NCBI RefSeq assembly: GCF_900142395.1
Contig: NZ_FRAS01000017.1
Span: forward strand, 1 to 64,000
Reading direction: 5' to 3'
DNA: 64,000 nucleotides
Origin: Hymenobacter psychrotolerans DSM 18569
Lineage (GTDB): Bacteria > Bacteroidota > Bacteroidia > Cytophagales > Hymenobacteraceae
The position numbers and the translations under genes are program-made. Positions within the stretch are counted from its first letter, which is position 1; every line of letters begins with the position of its first letter. Under the pieces are notes generated by a model. That model ran no database searches, was not told the DNA's origin, and saw only the letters and a program-made list of their open reading frames with translations. This document shows positions 45,519 to 54,384 of the stretch, in pieces.

Positions 45519-45932
45519 ATGCCCGCTCCCTATCTTTCCTGCTCTTTCACCCACCGGCCCGACTTAGGGCTGCTGATAGCCCGGTGGCCCTCCGATGCGC
45601 CGATTGCGCAGCTGCAGGCCGACTTTGCGGCGCTGTTGCAGCTGGCTATAGAAACCTCTACTTCTCGCTGGCTGCTGGATGTGCGCCGCCGCGACGAGCT
45701 ACAGCCGGAATTTGCCGACTGGACCGTGCGCAGCTTTTTCCCGCAGGCTGCCGCGCAGCTCGCGCCGCAGCCCCTGCGCATTGCCGCACTTTGCTCGCCC
45801 GGCCGCCTCACCGTTTATGACAGCAGCTCCGATCAAAAACTGTTGCTGGCAGAAGGCATGGCGCCGGCCCAAACCTATCGGCTGCGCCTGTTTCTGGATG
45901 AGGGAGCCACTATGGAATGGCTGACCGCCTGA
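45519..45932 (+). CDS. STAS-like small protein, paralog 2
   Basis: 137 residues from ATG 45519 (MPAPYLSCSFTHRPDLGLLI). A longer frame starting 51 bases earlier is not conserved with the paralog at 44970. It shares the WLLD.RR, FFP.AA..LAP and FLDE motifs with that neighbour, which ends 117 bases before. Likely cytoplasmic. In this genus such proteins often occur as several diverged copies; that is from general knowledge, not seen here. Convergent with the barrel gene at 45954. Confidence 0.7.
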   Translation: MPAPYLSCSFTHRPDLGLLIARWPSDAPIAQLQADFAALLQLAIETSTSRWLLDVRRRDELQPEFADWTVRSFFPQAAAQLAPQPLRIAALCSPGRLTVYDSSSDQKLLLAEGMAPAQTYRLRLFLDEGATMEWLTA

Positions 45933-45953
45933 GAGACTTGGCAGGGCTCAGGC

Positions 45954-47084
45954 CTAGCGCGGGGCAGTAGTCTTCTTCAGAAACTTGCGCGGCGGCACTA
46001 TAAACAGCTCCACTGAGGCATAAGGCGCCCCGGCAAACTTGCTGTCGATGATTTTTTCCCGGTCGGCGTTGGTGCGGTCGAAGGCGTCGAAGGCGTGGTT
46101 GTAGCGGTAGCCGCCCTCCAGCCCGAACCAGAGGAAGTCGTAGATTTCCCGCTCCCAGCGGCCCCGGAGTTTCACTTCCGTTTCGCGCAGCTCCAGGGTG
46201 CGGAGCGGCTTTTTGTCGGCTATTGCGTCTCCTTCGGCATTCTGGCGTTTCAGCTCGTTGCGCAGCTTGATGATGTAGTTGAACCCATCAACGGAGTAGC
46301 CGGCGAAGAACAGGGAGCGGGGCGTGGCGTTGTAGCGCATCGTGATGCGGGCCGGAAACAGTGCCTCTACCCCCCAGCGGTTGTTGAACGTGCGGTTGTA
46401 GAGCACGGCCGGGTAGATGCTCTGCCGCCCAAACGTGTAGCCCAGCTGTGCCCCGATACCCCAGGAAAAGGTGGGGCTGCGCTTCCAGCCGTACAGAAAC
46501 TCCGATGATACCCGCAGATAGTCGCTCACGTTGAGCTCCGACGAGGTGTAGTCGCCGCTTAGCTCGCCCTTAATCCGGAAGATGTACCAGTTGACGGTGT
46601 TCACCGGCCGGATAACGGCCAGCTGCGCGCCCAGCGTTTTCAGGGCCTTGTCCTCGATGTTGTCGTAGAGCTCGTAGCGGGTGGGCACGTTCTTGAACTC
46701 GAACTCCTCCCGCTCGTAGTTGACGCCCATAATCAGCTTGAGGTGCGGGCGGTTGAGCATCGGAATGTAGCCCTTGATGACCAACCGGGCGTTTTTCTCG
46801 GCGTCGGCGGAGTAGTCCTGCAGGCCCACCACCTTAGCATCGGACGCAACCCGGAACTTGGGCATCCGCTCATAGTGAAACACCAGCCCTTTGCTGGGGC
46901 CCATGCCTACCACCGAGGGCGTGGCAAACTCCTGCCGGTCTATGGCGCCAGTAGCGGTAGTATCGCCGGTGGCGGGCACGGGGGGCGGAAACACTTGCGC
47001 CGCCGCCGGAGCAGCAGCGCCTAACAACGCAAACAAGGGAAGAGCGCGCAGCATACGAGCGGGCAGCCTGGTAGTAGTGAGCAT
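45954..47084 (-). CDS. Outer-membrane beta-barrel protein (DUF6268-like)
   Basis: 376 residues from ATG 47084, or 378 from 47090. Signal peptide with alanine-rich cleavage region (LLGAAAPAAAQ). Residues 55-370 are strand-rich: PSKGLVFHYERMP, LKLIMGVNYEREEFEF, FSWGIGAQLGYTFG, WGVEALFPARITMRYN, FLWFGLEGGYRYNHAFDAFDR. This looks like the DUF6268 family of Bacteroidota barrels, with a charged Lys/Arg-rich end (RKFLKKTTAPR) rather than a terminal Phe. Ligand not known. It stands alone on its strand. Confidence 0.75.
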   Translation of the reverse strand: MLTTTRLPARMLRALPLFALLGAAAPAAAQVFPPPVPATGDTTATGAIDRQEFATPSVVGMGPSKGLVFHYERMPKFRVASDAKVVGLQDYSADAEKNARLVIKGYIPMLNRPHLKLIMGVNYEREEFEFKNVPTRYELYDNIEDKALKTLGAQLAVIRPVNTVNWYIFRIKGELSGDYTSSELNVSDYLRVSSEFLYGWKRSPTFSWGIGAQLGYTFGRQSIYPAVLYNRTFNNRWGVEALFPARITMRYNATPRSLFFAGYSVDGFNYIIKLRNELKRQNAEGDAIADKKPLRTLELRETEVKLRGRWEREIYDFLWFGLEGGYRYNHAFDAFDRTNADREKIIDSKFAGAPYASVELFIVPPRKFLKKTTAPR

Positions 47085-47205
47085 AGACAAAACAGTCAGA
47101 CGGCAACAGTGCGGGGATGTTGGGTCTTAACGAAGGCTTAGGTAAAAAGGCTGAGTTTGCGGGCGCAATTTCTTGCCCGGACTGTAGCAGAAGGTGCTTT
47201 CGAAA

Positions 47206-47234
47206 AAGCCCGGCCGAGCAGTACGGCCGGGCTT
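47206..47234 (-). terminator. Hairpin terminator after the phosphoesterase-barrel gene
   Basis: aagcccggccg at 47206-47216 pairs perfectly with cggccgggctt at 47224-47234. On the minus strand the stem is followed by a T run. Confidence 0.8.
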
Positions 47235-47259
47235 GTAGTAGTGTGGGGTGGTGGGCGCT

Positions 47260-50200
47260 CTAGAACAGAAAGTCGAAGCCCACAAAAACCAGGTTTTCCT
47301 CCCCCACCGAGTATGTGGCATTGATGACGGCCTGCTTGAGAATATCGGCCCAGACACCGCCGCCAACGCCCGTGTGGAAGGCTTTGATGCCGGTCTGGGA
47401 GTCGTAGGGCGAGTACACGCGGGCTGCATCGGCCAGGCCCAGGATACCGAACTTGCCGGGCACCAGATAGGCGTTGAACTCGAACAGCTGCACGCGCACC
47501 TCCGCGTTGGCAAACACCGACGAGCGGCCGGCAAAGCGCGTGCGGCGGTAGCCGCGCAGGTTGGTGGTGCCGCCCAGCGTGTTGGCCTGGTAGAACCGGT
47601 AGTCGCCGATGTTGCGGTTGGCTCCGATGCGGCCGGCCCAGGTGAGCTGGAAGGGGAAGTTGGGCGTCAGGTAGAACCGGAATTCGGTGGCCAGGCGGCC
47701 GTACTTGAGCTTCTCGGCATTGAGCTGGTAGTTATACTCCACCGAGTTGTACCAGCGCAGGCCAATCCGCGGGTTTTTCGGCGAAGAAGCCGCGTCGATG
47801 TTCAGGTAGGCGCGGCCCCCGAGGTAGCGGTTCAGCTGGAAGTCGGAGGAGCGGATGCCCAGCGCGGCGCCGCTTACGCCGTTGTTGTTTTCGTCGAGGC
47901 CCGCCGCAATTTCGCGGCCGATAGGGTTGCGCTCCACCTGAAACTGGTCGTACTGCGGACCAAAGCCCACATTCAGGAAGCTGAACACGTCGCGCTCCAG
48001 CACGGGGCTCACGTAGAGCCGCGAAAAGCGCACCCGGTACGTTTGGTTGATGTCGCGGGCGCGGGTGCTGGCGTCGTCGGCCAGGATGTTGCGCGTGTCG
48101 TTGCCCTCGCCGAAGTAGTTGTAGAGCAGCTGCGGGCCGTAGTACTGGGCATTCACGCGCAGGTCGTACTTGCCGATTACGTCCACGAAATGGCCCAGGT
48201 AGCGGATATTGTAGGCGCGCTGCGAAGGCGAATAGTTGGCGGCCAGGCTTTGCTCTGAGGCGTAAGGCTCCTTGCGGAAGCCGTAGGTGCGGTACGTGGC
48301 GCCCCCCCCGAGAAACAGCCGGTCATCCACGTTATAGCCAAAATAGAGGGTCGGGCCGAAGTAGTTGAGCGTGTAGTCTTTGCGGTCGGAGCGGTTGTGC
48401 ACATCGTAGCGGCTCACGTCGATGCCGGGCTCGGTACGCAGGCGGGTGTCGCGGCCGGGCACTATCACGTTGCCGGTGTCGGCGTCGTAGATGTGCGTGT
48501 AGTTGCGGAAACCGGCCACGTTCGAGCGGTCCACGATGGAGTCGCGGCCGGTGCCGGCAATTACCCGAATGCGCGGGCCGCTTTTCACGTCGCCCTTCAG
48601 GTCATAGATGTCGTTGCCATCGAAGCCGTAGAGGCGCAGCTCCTTGGTCACCTTGTTGTCGAAGGTGCGGTCGAAGAGCATTTTGGTCAGCTCCCCCTCC
48701 TTGTTGATTTTCTGGACTGAAACGCGGGTTTTGTTGTCGGGCAGGCGCTCCACCACAAACTTCTCGCGCTTCTTGGAGCCCTTCACTTCCGTCACCTTGC
48801 TGAGCATGGTGTAGTAGTCGGCGGCCACTTCGGGCAGCAGGTCGCGGCGGCTTTTCAGCTTCCCGATGATTTCCTGCGCGTGCAAATCGTAGATCTGCTG
48901 GGGCCACCGCTCCCGGAATGCCTGCTCGATTACGGCATCGGTCAGGGAGGCCTTCATTTCCTCGGCCTGCTGCACCCACTGCTCCCTGGTCACGGAGGCC
49001 AGGTACACCCGGTCGTTGCTGAGGGCGGTCAGGTTGAGGCCTTTCCAGTCTGCGTAATCTTTGCCGAAGTTCTGGAAGTTACGGATGGCCCACTTGCGCG
49101 AAGCCAGGTACGGAAACAGGCCGTCGCCTTTGAAGAAAGCCACGTCCCGGTCTTCGGGCACGGCCGTGAACTTCCGGTCGCCGTCCTTGTCCTTTTTCTC
49201 AGCCCAGCGCCACTGGTCTTCGTGCCGGTCCCAGTCGCCGATCCACATATCGAAGAGGCGCGAGCGGGCAAAGGCTTTCTCGTTGACGCGGTTGTCGTTG
49301 TCGTCGGTGATGCGCTCAAACACTTTGTCGGTGCCCACCAGGTTTTTGGCGTTGCCGAGCGAGGCCACGTTGCTCTGGTCGTCCTTAGCGTCTTCCTCGA
49401 TAGCGCCGGGCGTGTTGCCGAACCGCTCCAGGTACTGCCCCAGCAGCGGATCCTGCGGAATGTAGCGCAGCTCGGGGTTGGTGTGCAGAATGCCGGCTGC
49501 CGAGGCCAGGGGCGGAATCGGGAGAGCCCCGAACGGGTGCTGCGCCGAAATCTGGTCCTGCAGGATATCGGCGGCGGCGCCGGTGCGCAGGGCTTCCGGC
49601 AGCACCGCCGAAGGGTCTTTGTTGAGGCTGCGGATGGTGAAGTTGCGGCCCTCTTCGTTGCGTACTTTCAGCGAGGCCGTCTGCTTGCCGCCCCCAATCT
49701 TGTAGGGCGTGAGGCCGCCTTTCTCAGTTGCCAGGTCCAGTACCGGGAACGTCACGGGGGTGGCCCACTCGCGGCGGTAGTGCTCCCCAAACAGGAACTT
49801 ATGGAAGCGGCTGCGGTCGTCGTAGCGGGTATTCACGGCCACCGTCACGGTGCTGTCGCGGAAATTGGGGCGCAGGCCGGCCAGCGGCACGGCCACGCTG
49901 TCGGTAGCTACGGGCGTTTGGGCATAGAGCGGCGTGCGGTAGACGAGGCGGCCGGTTTCGCCGGCGCCGTTCGGAATCCAGAACTCCACCCACGCCTGGC
50001 CATCGTCGTAGTAATTCACGCGGGCAAAGCCTTTCTCCTTATCCGAGAAATGGGCGTCGGCGTCGCGGCCGGTGCGCACGTGCTGGGTTTTGCAGCCCGA
50101 GCCGCTCACAATCTGGTGGTAGGTATCGGCCTTGAAATACTGCAGGTTGTGCTCGTGGCCGGCAGCATATACAATGTTGGGGTGCTTGGCGAAAATGTCT

Positions 50201-51150
50201 TCCAGCCCCTTCTTATAGGCCTGGTAAAGCGGGTGCGGAATGTCCTGGGAGATGCCGCCGTATTTGCGCGCAAACGGGTACACCGAGCCGATGACCGGCA
50301 GCGGCAGAAAAGCATACTTATAGACGATGGACAGCGGGAAGATGTGGTCGGCGAGCGTGAAAAAGCCGCCGTGAATGCCGTCGGACAGGATAGGATGGTG
50401 GGCCACCACCATGATGTTCTTGTCCTTGTTCTGGCTGATGATGTCTTCGAGCTGCGTGAAAAAGTCGGTTTCATTGGCTACGCCGCAGCCGCTGTTCGAG
50501 CCGTAGGGCCGCTCGCCTTCGCCCTGCAGAAACCACTGCGAGTTGATGGCAATCATCACCACATTGTCCTGCAGGCGCACCTCAAACGGGCCGGGGCAGG
50601 CGTCGCGCGGGATAAAGAAGTCGCCGGTGTAGGAGAAGGCCGCCGAGTCGTTGCTCATGAAGTTCTCCACGAAGCGCTGCTGCCGGTTTACCTGGTCTAC
50701 GGCGCCTTTTCTGCCCTGCTTCCAGTCGTGGTTGCCCGGAATCATGTATTTCTCGCCGGCGTAGTTGCGCAGCACGTTCAGCTGGTCCACAATCCGGCGC
50801 TCCGACTCTTTACGGTCGTAGGCGCCTTCTTCGGGCATGCCGTACTCGTAGATATTGTCGCCGAGGTAGATGGTGGTGCTTTTGGCGCCGGCCGAGAGAA
50901 TCTGCTTGCGCAGGTAGTTCAGGGAAGGCTCCCCTCCTTTGGCCGTTTCAATGGGCTTGCCCACGTCCCCGATCAGAAAGACGGTATAACGCAGGCGGGT
51001 GCTGTCGGGCGGCGTTCTGGATTCCCAGTTTTCGCTGCCGTGGTTGTAGTTGGGGCGGGAAGTGTGGGGGGTCTGGGTCGGCTTCTGGGCCCATGCCGGA
51101 GCCATGCAGGCTGTCAGCAGCAAGCCACAAGACAATAAAAAGCGCTTCAT
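47260..51150 (-). CDS. Metallophosphoesterase fused to an outer-membrane barrel
   Basis: 1,296 residues from ATG 51150 (MKRFLLSCGLLLTACMAPAW; lipoprotein-like LTAC or Sec signal). Residues ~50-400 are a calcineurin-like phosphoesterase with all metal motifs: FLIGDVGKP, YLGDNIYEYG, PGNHDWKQG, VVAHHPILSDG and YAAGHEHNLQY. Residues ~450-850 carry charged, kinase-like or regulatory sequence (FERITDDNDNRVNEKAFARSRLFDMWIGDWDRHEDQW, which resembles a phosphotransferase-type WDRH motif). Residues ~900-1296 are a BamA-type surface-antigen barrel ending FDFLF. The enzyme would face the periplasm or cell surface, anchored by the barrel. Substrate unknown. Confidence 0.87.
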   Translation of the reverse strand: MKRFLLSCGLLLTACMAPAWAQKPTQTPHTSRPNYNHGSENWESRTPPDSTRLRYTVFLIGDVGKPIETAKGGEPSLNYLRKQILSAGAKSTTIYLGDNIYEYGMPEEGAYDRKESERRIVDQLNVLRNYAGEKYMIPGNHDWKQGRKGAVDQVNRQQRFVENFMSNDSAAFSYTGDFFIPRDACPGPFEVRLQDNVVMIAINSQWFLQGEGERPYGSNSGCGVANETDFFTQLEDIISQNKDKNIMVVAHHPILSDGIHGGFFTLADHIFPLSIVYKYAFLPLPVIGSVYPFARKYGGISQDIPHPLYQAYKKGLEDIFAKHPNIVYAAGHEHNLQYFKADTYHQIVSGSGCKTQHVRTGRDADAHFSDKEKGFARVNYYDDGQAWVEFWIPNGAGETGRLVYRTPLYAQTPVATDSVAVPLAGLRPNFRDSTVTVAVNTRYDDRSRFHKFLFGEHYRREWATPVTFPVLDLATEKGGLTPYKIGGGKQTASLKVRNEEGRNFTIRSLNKDPSAVLPEALRTGAAADILQDQISAQHPFGALPIPPLASAAGILHTNPELRYIPQDPLLGQYLERFGNTPGAIEEDAKDDQSNVASLGNAKNLVGTDKVFERITDDNDNRVNEKAFARSRLFDMWIGDWDRHEDQWRWAEKKDKDGDRKFTAVPEDRDVAFFKGDGLFPYLASRKWAIRNFQNFGKDYADWKGLNLTALSNDRVYLASVTREQWVQQAEEMKASLTDAVIEQAFRERWPQQIYDLHAQEIIGKLKSRRDLLPEVAADYYTMLSKVTEVKGSKKREKFVVERLPDNKTRVSVQKINKEGELTKMLFDRTFDNKVTKELRLYGFDGNDIYDLKGDVKSGPRIRVIAGTGRDSIVDRSNVAGFRNYTHIYDADTGNVIVPGRDTRLRTEPGIDVSRYDVHNRSDRKDYTLNYFGPTLYFGYNVDDRLFLGGGATYRTYGFRKEPYASEQSLAANYSPSQRAYNIRYLGHFVDVIGKYDLRVNAQYYGPQLLYNYFGEGNDTRNILADDASTRARDINQTYRVRFSRLYVSPVLERDVFSFLNVGFGPQYDQFQVERNPIGREIAAGLDENNNGVSGAALGIRSSDFQLNRYLGGRAYLNIDAASSPKNPRIGLRWYNSVEYNYQLNAEKLKYGRLATEFRFYLTPNFPFQLTWAGRIGANRNIGDYRFYQANTLGGTTNLRGYRRTRFAGRSSVFANAEVRVQLFEFNAYLVPGKFGILGLADAARVYSPYDSQTGIKAFHTGVGGGVWADILKQAVINATYSVGEENLVFVGFDFLF

Positions 51151-51330
51151 AGAGAGGCAGTAGAGGGAAAGAGCGGGCACTAGCCCCGTCAGGTCGCAGC
51201 CAGCACGCGCAGGCAGTTCGTGGAAATACGAGTAACTTACCCAAACGGCTAACCTTACCCGGCACAGATAGAAGCCGGGTGCCTGCCCTACGCAAACTAA
51301 CCGGCCACGGTTGAGCCGGGCCGGAAAAAC

Positions 51331-51364
51331 CCCGCCCGCCGATTCGCGTTGAAAGGCGGGCGGG
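51331..51364 (-). terminator. Hairpin with minus-strand T run in the leader of the phosphoesterase gene
   Basis: cccgcccgcc at 51331-51340 pairs with ggcgggcggg at 51355-51364; on the minus strand it is followed by ttttt. No minus-strand gene lies upstream, so it may attenuate the leader of the 51150 gene or block antisense transcription. Confidence 0.45.
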
Positions 51365-51401
51365 AGGCCTCTGCCGCCACTACCCCACCCTTTCTTCTTC
51401 C

Positions 51402-52649
51402 ATGGAACCCACGGAAACGCTCCAGCCCCCCCAGGCCGAAAAATCAGAGATTCTGAAGCAGGCCAAAGCCTATATCACGCAGCTACTTGAGGAAAAGCTT
51501 CCCAAGCAGATAGTTTATCATTCCCTGGCCCATACAAAGGCTGTGGTGAAGGAAGCCCGCAAGCTGGGCGAAGATGCCGGCCTCGATGCCGCCGACCAGG
51601 AGGCGCTGCTGCTGGCGGCCTGGTTTCATGATGCCGGCTACATAGAAACCTACGACGGCCACGAGTACCGGAGCATGGAGCTGGCCGAGCAGTGGCTAAG
51701 CCAGCAGGGCTACCCGGCCGCGCGCATTGCGCTGGTGAAGGACACCATTCGGGGCACGCACCGCAACGAGCCCTGCGAAACGCCGCTGCAGCAGCTGCTC
51801 GCCGATGCCGACATGAGCGGTATGGGCCGCGAGGACTTTTTTGCCAATGCCGAGCTGCTGCGGGCCGAATGGGAAACGACGCTGGGCAAAACCTACTCTA
51901 ACGTGGAGTGGGCCGAGTCGCAGCTGGACTTTCTGCACGGCGCCAAGTTCCATACCGACGTGGCCACGAGCCGCTACGAAGAGCAGTTTAAAGCCAACAT
52001 CAAGGAGCAGCGCGACCGGCTGAAAAAAACCGAGAAGAAGAAGAAAAAGAAGGAAGAGGAAGAAACCGGCACATTCGCGGAGCCCAAGCGCGGCATCGAA
52101 ACGATGTTTCGCACCATGTACAGCAACCACATGAAGCTCTCGGACATGGCCGATAAAAAGGCCAACATGATGATCAGCCTCAACGCCATTCTGCTGTCGG
52201 TTATCATCACGTACCTCGGGGCCAAGGCCGGTACCAAGTCCGGCGTGCTCAGCCCCACTATCGTCAACAATCCGGTGCTCACCATCCCGATTGGGCTGCT
52301 GCTGGCCACGGCGCTGGGGTCTGTGGTGTCGGCTATTCTGTGTGCCCAGCCCGATGTCACGAGCTTCAAATGGCTGAAGCGCAGCCCCCAGATTGCCACC
52401 AACCGCCGCGTCAACCTCCTGTTTTTCGGCAATTTCAACAAGCTCAGCCTCGACGACTTCCAGCATGGCATGAACCAGCTGATGGCCCAGAAAGACGCCC
52501 TCTACACCAACATGGTGACGGACATCTACTACCTCGGCGACGTGCTGACCCGCAAATACCGGCTGCTGCGCATCAGCTACACCATCTTCATGGTCGGCCT
52601 GATTCTGACGGCTCTGTCGTTTGGTATTGCGCTGCTCTACAAGATGTAG
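51402..52649 (+). CDS. HD-domain protein with Pycsar-effector-like (PycTM/DUF5706) membrane part
   Basis: 415 residues. Residues 30-190 are an HD phosphohydrolase: His40/His44 (YHSLAHT), His76-Asp77 (AWFHDAGY), His120 and Asp137 (LLADADMSG). A very basic run (KKTEKKKKKKEEEE) follows at ~208. Residues ~230-415 match the DUF5706 effector domain of Pycsar: MKLSDMADKKANMMISLNAILLSVIITYL, two more membrane helices (~292-316, ~390-412), and a cytoplasmic LDDFQHGMNQLMAQKDALYTNM segment. Pycsar effectors bind cyclic pyrimidine nucleotides and damage the membrane during phage infection. No cyclase gene is adjacent, and fused HD enzymes could also degrade the signal. Cellular role unproven. Confidence 0.85.
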   Translation: MEPTETLQPPQAEKSEILKQAKAYITQLLEEKLPKQIVYHSLAHTKAVVKEARKLGEDAGLDAADQEALLLAAWFHDAGYIETYDGHEYRSMELAEQWLSQQGYPAARIALVKDTIRGTHRNEPCETPLQQLLADADMSGMGREDFFANAELLRAEWETTLGKTYSNVEWAESQLDFLHGAKFHTDVATSRYEEQFKANIKEQRDRLKKTEKKKKKKEEEETGTFAEPKRGIETMFRTMYSNHMKLSDMADKKANMMISLNAILLSVIITYLGAKAGTKSGVLSPTIVNNPVLTIPIGLLLATALGSVVSAILCAQPDVTSFKWLKRSPQIATNRRVNLLFFGNFNKLSLDDFQHGMNQLMAQKDALYTNMVTDIYYLGDVLTRKYRLLRISYTIFMVGLILTALSFGIALLYKM

Positions 52650-52654
52650 GCTGG

Positions 52655-52687
52655 TTTGGGTCGTCTTTTGTTTCGGACTACCTTTGT
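52655..52687 (+). promoter_or_regulatory. Bacteroidota-type promoter of the tRNA gene
   Basis: TTTG at 52655-52658, a 20-base spacer and TACCTTTGT at 52679-52687. Both elements match consensus; the start would fall just before the tRNA at 52699. Confidence 0.6.
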
Positions 52688-52698
52688 GCCGGCCCGCC

Positions 52699-52770
52699 GG
52701 CTGCGTAGTTCAACGGATAGAATAGGCGTTTCCTAAACGCTTGATATGGGTTCGATTCCCGTCGCGGCTA
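52699..52770 (+). tRNA. tRNA-Arg (anticodon CCT)
   Basis: Cloverleaf parts are all visible. Acceptor arm ggctgcg (52699-52705) pairs with cgcggct (52763-52769), with two G-U pairs; A at 52770 is the discriminator. D arm gttc/gaat; anticodon stem ggcgt/acgct with loop ttcctaa, giving anticodon CCT (reads AGG); T arm atggg-ttcgatt-cccgt. The 3' CCA is not encoded. A matched promoter and a terminator flank it. 72 bases. Confidence 0.92.
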
Positions 52771-52774
52771 CACT

Positions 52775-52808
52775 AAAACCCTCTTTGCATTACGCAGAGA
52801 GGGTTTTT
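52775..52808 (+). terminator. Terminator after tRNA-Arg
   Basis: aaaaccctct at 52775-52784 pairs with agagggtttt at 52798-52807, followed by T. Confidence 0.8.
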
Positions 52809-52963
52809 CATTTTAACAGGAATAACCAGCTGGTTTTGCCGGTATAATTAACAATTTTGTAGTGATCCTGTTAGCTCAACAATCCATTGCGCTGGCTATC
52901 GGCGTATATGGGCCACGCTCTGAGTACCCCCGCTTACACACCTCTTGCCTTTGGTTATCAGTA

Positions 52964-53320
52964 ATGGAATGCCTTTTTCTGTCACCAGCGCCGCGCGGGC
53001 GCCGGTTGTGCCTGTATGCCCTACCCGAAGGCATCCCCCTGTATTTCAAGCACAACGAGCTAAGCCAGCAACCCGATTATCAGATGATCTGGCGCGGCGC
53101 TCCTCGGGCTGTTTCCGAGGCGCAGGCCCGGCGCTGGGTTAGCCGAGTACCAGAAAACCCGGCCGTATTTCTCGACTACCAGCAGCCTGAGCAGCCCCAG
53201 GCGGGCTTCCCTACGGCCCTGCAGTCGTTTCTGTCGGCGGTGGCCCAACTGGCCGCGCAGCTGGAATATGGGCCGGGCAGCCTGCCTACCGAAGTGCTGA
53301 TTGGCGAAGAGCCGGCCTAA
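52964..53320 (+). CDS. Hypothetical protein
   Basis: 118 residues from ATG 52964 (MECLFLSPAPRGRRLCLYAL). A GTG at 52862 in the same frame would add 34 residues of uncertain character. No signal peptide. Visible: a strand pair RLCLYALPEGIPLYFKH, an amphipathic RAVSEAQARRWVSRV, then VFLDYQQPEQPQAGF and a helical C terminus (LQSFLSAVAQLAAQLEYG). I do not recognise a family. It converges on the response regulator at 53325, with four bases between the stops. Confidence 0.6.
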   Translation: MECLFLSPAPRGRRLCLYALPEGIPLYFKHNELSQQPDYQMIWRGAPRAVSEAQARRWVSRVPENPAVFLDYQQPEQPQAGFPTALQSFLSAVAQLAAQLEYGPGSLPTEVLIGEEPA

Positions 53321-53324
53321 AGCG

Positions 53325-53978
53325 CTACTGCTTCTCCAGTAAGCCGTTGGAGACGGCGAACCTGATGAGGGCGGCGGTGTTTTTGGCCTGGGTTTTCTCG
53401 ATGATGTTCTGGCGGTGGGTTTCGATGGTGCGCTTGCTGGTGAAGAGGCGGTCAGCTATTTCGGCGCTGGTCAGGCCCTCGGCAATCAGGCGCAGCACCT
53501 CCAGCTCCCGCTTCGACAGATCCCCTGACCGCGGGCGCGTGCCATCGGAAGGCGGCGCGTTGCGCACCAGCTTCTGCAGCATGTCGAGGCCTATTTCCGT
53601 GCACAGAAAAGGCCGCCCACCGGCCACCGTCCGGATAGCGTGCGAAATCTCCGCTATGTCGGCGTTTTTGAGCACATAGCCATCGGCGCCAGCTTCCAGC
53701 ATCCGGTTTACGTAGCTCTCGTGGTCGAGCATGGAAAGCACCAGCACCCGCACGTCCGGATACGACTCCCGCAGATGGCCCATGGTGGTGAAGCCATCCA
53801 TCACGGGCATGTTGATGTCGATGAGCACCACATCGACGGGAGTGGTGGCCAGCTGGCTGAGCAGTTCTTCGCCGTTGGAAGCCTCGCCTACTACCTCCAG
53901 GTCGGGTTGCAGGCTCAGCAGCGCCCGGATGCCATCCCGCAGAATCGTGTGGTCGTCGGTTAAAAATACTCGTATCAT
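53325..53978 (-). CDS. NarL/FixJ-type response regulator A
   Basis: 217 residues from ATG 53978 (MIRVFLTDDHTILRDG). The receiver domain has the acidic pair DD8-9, phospho-acceptor Asp54 (VVLIDINMPVMDG), the conserved LVLSMLDHE strand and Lys near 104 (YVLKNAD). The LuxR-type DNA-binding domain is LSKRELEVLRLIAEGLTSAE to HRQNIIEKTQAKNTAALIRFAVSNGLLEKQ. No kinase gene is near, so the partner is elsewhere. Its C-terminal 173 bases are practically identical to those of the divergent regulator at 54385, although the receiver domains differ. Confidence 0.93.
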   Translation of the reverse strand: MIRVFLTDDHTILRDGIRALLSLQPDLEVVGEASNGEELLSQLATTPVDVVLIDINMPVMDGFTTMGHLRESYPDVRVLVLSMLDHESYVNRMLEAGADGYVLKNADIAEISHAIRTVAGGRPFLCTEIGLDMLQKLVRNAPPSDGTRPRSGDLSKRELEVLRLIAEGLTSAEIADRLFTSKRTIETHRQNIIEKTQAKNTAALIRFAVSNGLLEKQ

Positions 53979-54384
53979 AGCAAGACGTAGCAAGAGGCGT
54001 GGAACAAGTCAGGAAGCAGGTGCCGGGTAGTCACCAAACGGCGACGGGTTCCCGTACGTTCGTCCGGTACGGCGTTGCGCCGCGCAAGGCCGGATTTACA
54101 CCACAGGACAGGCAGATTTCAAGCCAGCTATTTCGGCCACTACCCCGTTTTCTGTATACCCCGGCCCGTGCTTCCCACGTATTTATACGGACATACAGCC
54201 GGCTCCGCGCCCGAATAGCTCCGGGTAAGTACGGCTTTTGCGGGCTGTATTGGCCTGCGGAGAGCTTATGTAATACTTTCGGGGAAGAGGTTTTTCGGGA
54301 CCTCGCCTTCCGGAGTGTTGCCTGATTATAGTGTAGCCCCGGACCAGACTGGCCCATGGTTTTCAGGGCCTGCTATTGCCTGTT
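53979..54384. other. Shared upstream region of two divergent response regulators
   Basis: No gene is convincing here. The region separates the divergent starts of regulators A and B and must hold both promoters. I could not find a well-matched TTTG/TAnnTTTG pair. Short GC-rich repeats occur near 54040-54090. Confidence 0.45.

Noticed and set aside
51402..52649. Complete Pycsar defence operon
   Set aside because: Only an effector-like domain is visible; no pyrimidine cyclase gene is adjacent.
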